Below are positions 6,527 to 10,623 of a DNA stretch of 10,623 bases, piece by piece. The notes under the pieces are model-generated. The model was not told the origin of the DNA. It ran no database searches and saw only the letters and a list, made by a program, of their open reading frames with translations. The first letter of the stretch is position 1, and each line of letters starts with the position of its first letter. The stretch spans positions 1 to 10,623 of the forward strand of contig CALGGL010000093.1 of the NCBI GenBank assembly GCA_937915975.1, given 5' to 3'. Source of the DNA: an uncultured Lachnospiraceae bacterium. GTDB taxonomy: Bacteria > Bacillota > Clostridia > Lachnospirales > Lachnospiraceae. The position numbers were made by a program, and so were the translations under genes.

Positions 6527-7265
6527 GAGTGAAGGTAGTAAGATAACTCTTTTGCAGATGCAGAAGTATTTTGAAGGACAGATGAGAAAAATCCGTATTA
6601 TAAGTGATTTGGAGCTTAGCGAGAATGACTATAGGAGTTTGGGAGCAAAGCTTAAGGCACTTAGATTTTTTACCGGAAGCGAAAGCGATATAGAGGATTA
6701 TATGCTTTCCATAGTTGTCTATTGTACATATACTCTGATTTACGGAGATGAGACGGATAATTTTGATGATATAATGTGGATGATTTTAGACAACAGCCAG
6801 TACAAGGAACGTATGCACCTTGAGATGTATCGTGATGTGTTCTTCTCGTACGGATTGGATACATTTAGTGACTATATGCATGATTCGGTTGATTTGAAGC
6901 TTCAATGTCAGATGCTTACCGCAAGACATGCGGGAATTCCTAATTCAGAGAAGTTTGAAGTGTTTGAGATGATAAGTGACAATCTGGATTGTGAAGATAT
7001 CTTTGAAAGATATTATGATATGTATTACACGCTTCCGAGCAGGAGCAAGTTTATCATAGGCCTTTTTGAAGATGATATGCATGAAGTTATTCTGATTAAT
7101 ATGAGAGATTTAATCAGAGATGTTATGGACGGTATTGTACGTCGTGATGAGCTCATTGCAAAGTATCCGAGACTTTCCATAAGTATTATAGATCATTGTA
7201 TTATGTGGAATGACATAAACAGACATAATATAAGATTCGGACTTGTTGGACGTGGGGTTAGTTAA
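6525..7265 (+). CDS. Hypothetical protein, 246 residues, no recognised family
   Basis: I do not recognise this protein. It is soluble in appearance: no signal peptide, no membrane segment, no Cys motif and no P-loop or helix-turn-helix that I can identify. It is acidic and rich in Asp, Met, Tyr and Ile, and looks mostly helical with short amphipathic segments (for example ENDYRSLGAKLKALRFF at about 27-43, and VILINMRDLIRDVMDGIVRR at about 187-206). The C-terminus is more basic (RHNIRFGLVGRG). The ATG at 6525 follows AAGGAGGAGG closely, so the start is well supported. The gene has its own promoter (6361-6389) and leader structures, and is flanked by the palindrome on one side and rnpB, convergent, on the other. 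Codon use matches the neighbouring core genes, so there is no sign of recent foreign origin. A lineage-restricted protein is the most likely explanation. Being a real gene is near certain from length, ribosome site and promoter; function is unknown. Confidence 0.85.
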   Translation: MSEGSKITLLQMQKYFEGQMRKIRIISDLELSENDYRSLGAKLKALRFFTGSESDIEDYMLSIVVYCTYTLIYGDETDNFDDIMWMILDNSQYKERMHLEMYRDVFFSYGLDTFSDYMHDSVDLKLQCQMLTARHAGIPNSEKFEVFEMISDNLDCEDIFERYYDMYYTLPSRSKFIIGLFEDDMHEVILINMRDLIRDVMDGIVRRDELIAKYPRLSISIIDHCIMWNDINRHNIRFGLVGRGVS

Positions 7266-7314
7266 ACAGAATAATATAAGATGAAAAAAATAATTGAATT
7301 TAATAGTATTAGTT

Positions 7315-7657
7315 AGTGTAAGCCAGACTATAAGCCGGGTTATGTCGAGAGTGATTATCTATCTAGACCTTATGTTACCATAAGGTTCAAGCGGTCTACC
7401 TAAAGACACGACGGGCAGCCGTATAGTCTTATGTTTGACCTTGCTTCGGATGGGGTTTACAGAGCCTGTCCCGTTACCGGTCCAGCGGTGAGCTCTTACC
7501 TCGCCTTTCCACCCTTACCGATTAAATCGGCGGTTTATTTCTGTTGCACTGGCCTGGGAGTTACCTCCACCGGACGTTATCCGGCATCCTGCCCTATGAA
7601 GCCCGGACTTTCCTCACCTGCATATATGCAGCCGCAACCACTCATCTGACTTACACT
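7315..7657 (-). ncRNA. rnpB: RNase P RNA, bacterial type A
   Basis: The catalytic RNA of RNase P, which removes 5' leaders from tRNA precursors together with the RnpA protein. Read on the minus strand it has the hallmark 5' P4 segment GAGGAAAGTCCGGGCTTC (7598-7615) and the matching 3' segment ACATAACCCGGCTTATAG near 7330-7347. Between them are GCAACAGAAAT (about 7538-7548), GGTAAGAGCTCACCG and GCTCTGTAAACCCCATCCG, which fit the type A core. The ends are set by helix P1: AGTGTAAGTCAGA at the 5' end (7645-7657) pairs with TCTGGCTTACACT at the 3' end (7315-7327). The length of about 343 nt is normal for the class. On the minus strand a T7 run (7284-7290) lies past the 3' end but without a strong hairpin. 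Possible minus-strand promoter elements such as TTGAAA (7687-7692) lie upstream, none decisive. Confidence 0.96.
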
Positions 7658-7731
7658 TAGGTTAGATTAGCATAGATTTTTATATCTTTCAAGTGGATTA
7701 ATACTAAAAATGAAAAGGAGAATTTAATAAT

Positions 7732-8274
7732 ATGGACGCAGTAGAATGCATTAAGACCAGAAGAAGCATCAGAGCTTATAAGGATGAGCCTGTAAGCAGA
7801 GAAACAATTAAGGAAATAATCGATGTGGCACGTATGGCGCCTACATGGAAGAATTCTCAGACTATTCGTTATATTGTGGTTGAGGATAAGGCACTTTTGG
7901 AAAAGATAGCAAGCGAGGCTACACTTGGATTTGAACATAACAACGGAATAATCAGTAAATGTGACAAGCTTGTAATAATTGCACAGATTAATAAAAGATG
8001 CGGTTATGAGAGAGACGGAAGCTTTAGTACCAGCAAGGGAGCAGGCTGGGAGATGTTTGATGCGGGTATTGCAGCTCAGACATTTTGCCTTGCAGCTCAT
8101 GAAAAGGGTGTCGGAAGCTGTATCTTGGGTATATTTGACGATGCTAAAGTAGCAGAGATTATCGGACTTGAAGAGGGCAAGACGGTGGCAACACTTATTC
8201 CGATAGGATATCCGGAGGCAGAGGTTGCTCCTACACCACGTAAAGAGGTTGATGACTTACTTACATTCATCTAA
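7732..8274 (+). CDS. Nitroreductase-family FMN oxidoreductase
   Basis: A 180-residue member of the nitroreductase fold, which binds FMN and uses NAD(P)H to reduce nitro compounds, quinones or similar acceptors in the cytosol; the physiological substrate is not predictable. The N-terminal FMN-phosphate motif KTRRSIRAYKDEPV (residues 8-21, with R10, R11 and R14) is followed by ARMAPTWKNSQ (33-43), the usual isoalloxazine/phosphate-contacting stretch. The dimer helix AGIAAQTFCLAAHEKGVGSC, then GIFDD, LIPIGYP and a C-terminal RKEVDDLL complete the pattern. It is the short form without extra C-terminal domains. Ribosome site AAAAGGAG ends 11 nt before the ATG, slightly long spacing. The gene is divergent from rnpB, with a 74-bp spacer that must hold both promoters, and ends in a strong terminator 7 nt past its stop, so it is probably transcribed alone. 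Confidence 0.92.
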   Translation: MDAVECIKTRRSIRAYKDEPVSRETIKEIIDVARMAPTWKNSQTIRYIVVEDKALLEKIASEATLGFEHNNGIISKCDKLVIIAQINKRCGYERDGSFSTSKGAGWEMFDAGIAAQTFCLAAHEKGVGSCILGIFDDAKVAEIIGLEEGKTVATLIPIGYPEAEVAPTPRKEVDDLLTFI

Positions 8275-8281
8275 TAAAAGG

Positions 8282-8310
8282 ACAGCCGGTCAAAAAAGAC
8301 CGGCTGTTTT
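8282..8310 (+). terminator. Intrinsic terminator of the nitroreductase gene
   Basis: Perfect 10-bp GC-rich stem ACAGCCGGTC (8282-8291) and GACCGGCTGT (8298-8307), an A6 loop, and a T4 run (8307-8310, the first T being the last stem base). It starts 7 nt after the stop codon. It separates the gene from the symporter promoter immediately downstream. Confidence 0.92.
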
Positions 8311-8315
8311 AGTTG

Positions 8316-8344
8316 TTGACAGATTAATGGTATTATGGCATAAT
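8316..8344 (+). promoter_or_regulatory. Sigma-70 extended -10 promoter of the symporter gene
   Basis: Perfect -35 TTGACA (8316-8321), a 17-nt spacer, and CATAAT (8339-8344, 5 of 6). TGG at 8336-8338 gives the extended -10 form TGnCATAAT. The expected transcription start is near 8351, leaving a leader of about 113 nt before the ATG at 8464. It starts just 6 nt after the preceding terminator's T run. Confidence 0.85.
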
Positions 8345-8356
8345 TGTAGTGTTGTT

Positions 8357-8390
8357 GCTTTAATGCGTTAAAGCGTAACGCGATAACGCA
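8357..8390 (+). promoter_or_regulatory. Competing small hairpins / direct repeats in the symporter leader
   Basis: GCTTTAA (8357-8363) pairs perfectly with TTAAAGC (8368-8374) around the loop TGCG. The same bases can instead pair GCGTTA (8365-8370) with TAACGC (8376-8381), or with a second TAACGC at 8384-8389. The two TAACGC copies are 8 bp apart. This lies just after the predicted transcription start, so it could be an operator for a repressor or an RNA switch; neither is shown. Confidence 0.4.
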
Positions 8391-8463
8391 ATAATATATT
8401 ATATAATTTATGTATTTCAAAGTGACAATAAGATTTGCACAATTTATAAGAGAGGTAAAAACA

Positions 8464-9981
8464 ATGGTAACAAAGATACTTATGCTTGTATTATTCTTCG
8501 GCGTTATGATAGGAGTCGGAGTATACTGCAGAAAGCATGCAACAGATGTAAGCGGTTTTGTATTAGGCGGAAGAAATGTAGGCCCATGGCTTACTGCATT
8601 TGCTTACGGAACCTCATATTTTTCAGCGGTTATATTTGTAGGATATGCCGGACAGTTCGGATGGAAGTTTGGTCTTGCATCAACCTGGATAGGACTCGGA
8701 AATGCAATTATCGGTTCACTTCTTGCATGGGCTATCTTAGGTAGAAGAACAAGAATCATGACACAGCATCTGCACAGTGCTACAATGCCGGATTTCTTCG
8801 GTACGAGATTTGATTCAAAGGGACTTAAGATATTTGCATCACTTATAGTATTTATATTCCTTATCCCATATACCGCATCACTTTACAATGGTCTTTCAAG
8901 ACTTTTCGGTATGGCGTTTAATATTGACTATACCGTTTGTATAGTTGCTATGGCGATTCTTACGGGAGTATATGTTATCGTTGGTGGATATATGGCTACT
9001 GCCATAAATGATTTTATACAGGGTATCATAATGCTGGTTGGTATAGTTGCGGTTATAGCAGCAGTGCTTAATTCACATGGTGGATTTATGGCATCCTTAA
9101 ATGAACTTGCAAATGTTACCGATCCTGCTGTATCAGATACACCGGGTGTATTTAACTCATTTTTCGGACCGGATCCTTTTGGCCTTTTGTGTGTAGTAAT
9201 TCTTACATCACTCGGTACATGGGGACTTCCTCAGATGGTTCAGAAGTTCTATGCTATTAAGAGTGAGAAGTCGGTTCAGACAGGAACAGTTATATCAACT
9301 ATATTTGCACTTATTGTAGCCGGTGGATGTTACTTCCTCGGCGGCTTCGGTAGAATAAGCGGTGTTGATGTGGCAGGCAAAGGCTTTGATGCAATTATTC
9401 CGGGAATGATTGAGAAGCTTTCACCATTCCTTATTTCAGTAGTTGTAATCCTTGTACTTTCAGCTTCCATGTCCACACTTTCATCACTTGTACTTACTTC
9501 AAGCTCAACACTTACGCTTGACCTTATCAAGGGTACAATTATCAAGAAACCAAAGGATAAGACTATGGTTCTTATCATGAGAGTGTTCATAGTTATATTT
9601 ATAGCAATCTCAGCGGTTATAGCAGTTATACAGTATAAGAATAATGTTACATTTATCGCTCAGCTTATGGGTGTATCATGGGGAGCTCTTGCAGGAGCAT
9701 TTCTTGCACCGTTTATCTACAGCCTTTACTGGAAGGGTGTTACCAAGCTTGCAGTTGTAGTAAACTTTATCTTCGGTGCAGGTATTATGACAGCCAACTT
9801 ATTCTGGCGTCCAAGCTTCCCTGAAGTTTTACAGTCACCTATTAACTGTGGAGCCTTTGCAATGCTTGCAGGTCTTGTCATCGTACCTGTCATAAGTGTT
9901 ATCACTCCAAAGCTTAAGAAGGAAAAGGTTGAGGATGTATTCTCCTGCTACATAAAGGATGAGATTCCTGCTGACAAGTAG
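8464..9981 (+). CDS. Sodium:solute symporter (SSS family), substrate unknown
   Basis: A 505-residue membrane protein of the SSS family (relatives include PutP, PanF and SglT), expected to import a small solute with Na+. About 13 hydrophobic segments can be seen, beginning with ILMLVLFFGVMIGVGVY (5-21). Family signatures: FVLGGRNVGPWLTAFAYGTS (32-51), the GGYMATAINDFIQG stretch (174-187) matching the PutP GG...DFxQG signature, WGLPQMVQKFYAIKSEK (253-269), and SASMSTLSSLVLTSSS (333-348), where Ser and Thr of the Na+ site lie. The start at 8464 has AGAGAGG 8 nt upstream. An in-frame ATG at 8410 would add 18 residues without a ribosome site and is rejected. It has its own extended -10 promoter and a leader with alternative hairpins, so expression is probably regulated. 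No catabolic gene lies next to it, so the substrate (amino acid, sugar or organic acid) cannot be inferred. Confidence 0.93.
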   Translation: MVTKILMLVLFFGVMIGVGVYCRKHATDVSGFVLGGRNVGPWLTAFAYGTSYFSAVIFVGYAGQFGWKFGLASTWIGLGNAIIGSLLAWAILGRRTRIMTQHLHSATMPDFFGTRFDSKGLKIFASLIVFIFLIPYTASLYNGLSRLFGMAFNIDYTVCIVAMAILTGVYVIVGGYMATAINDFIQGIIMLVGIVAVIAAVLNSHGGFMASLNELANVTDPAVSDTPGVFNSFFGPDPFGLLCVVILTSLGTWGLPQMVQKFYAIKSEKSVQTGTVISTIFALIVAGGCYFLGGFGRISGVDVAGKGFDAIIPGMIEKLSPFLISVVVILVLSASMSTLSSLVLTSSSTLTLDLIKGTIIKKPKDKTMVLIMRVFIVIFIAISAVIAVIQYKNNVTFIAQLMGVSWGALAGAFLAPFIYSLYWKGVTKLAVVVNFIFGAGIMTANLFWRPSFPEVLQSPINCGAFAMLAGLVIVPVISVITPKLKKEKVEDVFSCYIKDEIPADK

Positions 9982-10293
9982 AGAAATTTAGAATTTACCT
10001 ATATAATAGCAGATTGTAGGATGCCTTATAGGTAAAATAATTATGTTTCAAGTGGTTGAAGTTTGTGATTTACCTATAAGATTACATATTACAAGGGTCT
10101 TATAGGTAAAAAAATCAGATGATAGGTAGTTTAGCTTTGAAAATTACCTATAAGAATTATTGGATTGATATGGTTTATAGTTAATTAAATGATGACTTGA
10201 AACTAATTATGTGAGATAAAGTACATTCTTCTTTTGCTGATATCGTTAGGAGTAATTTATTACATATGCAGGAATGGATGAAGAAGGCTTGCT
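9982..10293. other. Symporter-downstream spacer carrying the hairpin array; no gene seen
   Basis: This stretch has stops in all frames and no convincing ORF. Its content is the three-unit stem-loop array (9994-10184). After that an AT-rich segment holds AGGAG at 10249-10253 and a 13-codon ORF at 10266-10307, too short to call. No standard terminator directly follows the symporter stop: the array hairpins have T on the 5' side and A on the 3' side, the opposite of an intrinsic terminator. Confidence 0.6.
9994..10184. repeat. Three inverted repeats TTTACCTATAA/TTATAGGTAAA with ~75-bp period
   Basis: Copy 1 has arms TTTACCTATA (9994-10003) and TATAGGTAAA (10027-10036). Copy 2 has perfect 13-bp arms TTTACCTATAAGA (10069-10081) and TCTTATAGGTAAA (10098-10110). 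Copy 3 has TTACCTATAA (10144-10153) and TTATAGTTAA (10175-10184), with one mismatch. Left arms are 75 and about 75 bp apart, right arms 74 and 75. A lone half site ATAGGTA lies at 10122-10128. The bases just before each left arm are also alike (TTTAGAA, TTTGTGA, TTTGAAAA), so the unit is a diverged tandem repeat rather than three independent palindromes. Loops and spacers differ. Function unknown; regularly spaced protein-binding sites or a degraded small repeat element are both possible. Confidence 0.65.
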
Positions 10294-10514
10294 GTGGATT
10301 GGGATGAACTTAAAAAAATAGTTAGATTTGAACATATCGTTTTTCAAAAGGTTTCTGCCGGATTGTCCGTGTGAATGATGGTGTTGCAATGGTACTGGCA
10401 GAGGGAACAGGAGCTATTATTACCATAAGCGTGGATAAGTTCTCATCCTACTTTGTCATATATTCTGACACTCAGAAAGAAAAAGATAAAGTAGCATACC
10501 GGATAATCATATAA
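10294..10514 (+). pseudogene. Small hypothetical gene interrupted by a one-base frameshift
   Basis: A GTG at 10294 preceded by AGAAGG with a 6-nt gap opens a frame that runs MDWDELKKIVRFEHIVF and meets a stop at 10372-10374. The frame one base back is open from 10332 to the TAA at 10512-10514 and reads FSKGFCRIVRVNDGVAMVL, then AEGTGAIITISVDKFSSYF and a Lys-rich tail ending VAYRIII. Adding one T to the T5 run at 10340-10344 joins the two halves into a single smooth 73-residue protein. I do not recognise the family. The likely explanations are a recent deletion in the homopolymer, a sequencing error, or, less likely, translational slippage on the T run. The protein has no membrane segment or signal peptide. 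It follows the repeat array, and a terminator hairpin lies 45 nt after the stop. Confidence 0.5.
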
Positions 10515-10518
10515 TTGC

Positions 10519-10556
10519 ATATATAAAAAAGAATATATAAAAAAGAATATATAAAC
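10519..10556. repeat. 14-bp tandem repeat, 2.7 copies
   Basis: ATATATAAAAAAGA occurs at 10519-10532 and 10533-10546, with a third partial copy ATATATAAA from 10547. The two full copies are identical, which suggests recent slippage. It is AT-only apart from one G per unit, and lies between the frameshifted gene and the terminator hairpin. Confidence 0.8.
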
Positions 10557-10559
10557 ATC

Positions 10560-10608
10560 AAAGGACTGTGTAACTACCTTAAAAGATGGTTGCATGGTCC
10601 TTTGTTTT
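10560..10608 (+). terminator. Long stem-loop terminator
   Basis: Arms 10560-10576 and 10587-10603 pair over 17 positions (AAAGGAC with GTCCTTT, then TGTGTAAC with GTTGCATG including G-U pairs), closing a 10-nt loop. The right arm ends in TTT and is followed by GTTTT. The left arm starts AAA, so it could also work on the minus strand. It would end transcripts from the frameshifted gene and perhaps from the symporter. Confidence 0.75.
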
Positions 10609-10623
10609 GATTGAAATTTCAGC

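Noticed and set aside
7431..7649. 72-codon plus-strand open frame
   Set aside because: It lies inside the RNase P RNA gene on the opposite strand; its sequence is the complement of the conserved rnpB core and it has no ribosome site.
7658..7731. Firm promoter calls for rnpB and the nitroreductase gene
   Set aside because: Several poor -35/-10 combinations are possible on each strand (for example TTGAAA with TAATCT on the minus strand, a 3 of 6 match), and none is clearly better than the others.
7657..8100. 147-codon minus-strand open frame
   Set aside because: It is antisense to the nitroreductase gene, whose family motifs are intact. The minus-strand product has a Cys/Ser/Ile-rich composition typical of a shadow frame.
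8410..8463. ATG at 8410 as start of the symporter
   Set aside because: No ribosome site precedes it, and the added residues are charged and unlike the family; 8464 has AGAGAGG at good spacing.
9994..10184. CRISPR array
   Set aside because: The repeated parts are short palindromic arms of 10-13 bp with variable loops, the repeats are not identical, and no cas gene is nearby.

Overview
The window (about 38-40% GC by eye, with GAT/AAG/GGA-rich codon use) looks like a chromosomal segment of a low-to-moderate-GC Clostridia, most likely Lachnospiraceae. The reasons are the gene order rpoD-trmK-nif3-like followed by a TGS-domain uridine-kinase-like protein, a type A RNase P RNA in a Gram-positive background, and the style of the small palindromic repeats. 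The genus cannot be fixed from sequence alone.

Layout. (1) 1-5985 is a tightly packed plus-strand housekeeping cluster: the 3' part of rpoD (primary sigma factor), a TrmK-type tRNA methyltransferase, a Nif3-like metal-binding protein, a nucleoside kinase with a TGS domain, and a glutamine-hydrolysing asparagine synthetase. Gaps are 10-36 nt, so co-transcription is plausible. (2) 5984-6281 is a ~290-bp near-perfect palindrome starting on the asnB stop codon, followed by a T6 tract. It is MITE-like and may also end transcription. (3) 6361-7265 is an independently promoted orphan gene for an unrecognised 246-residue protein, with a structured leader and a hairpin that puts the Shine-Dalgarno sequence in its loop. 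(4) 7315-7657 is rnpB (RNase P RNA) on the minus strand. (5) 7732-8310 is a small nitroreductase-family gene with a strong intrinsic terminator. (6) 8316-9981 is a sodium:solute symporter gene with its own extended -10 promoter. (7) 9982-10623 holds no intact gene: it has a three-unit, ~75-bp-period array of TTTACCTATAA/TTATAGGTAAA stem-loops, a small gene apparently broken by a one-base frameshift, a 14-bp tandem repeat, and a long terminator hairpin.

Functionally the window is mostly ordinary core metabolism and information processing (transcription initiation, tRNA modification and maturation, nucleoside and asparagine metabolism, redox, Na+-coupled uptake). I see no defence, phage, secretion or biosynthetic system. 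The unusual material is structural: two separate tandem-repeat insertions inside trmK, the giant palindrome after asnB, the orphan gene with its leader, and the repeat array after the symporter.
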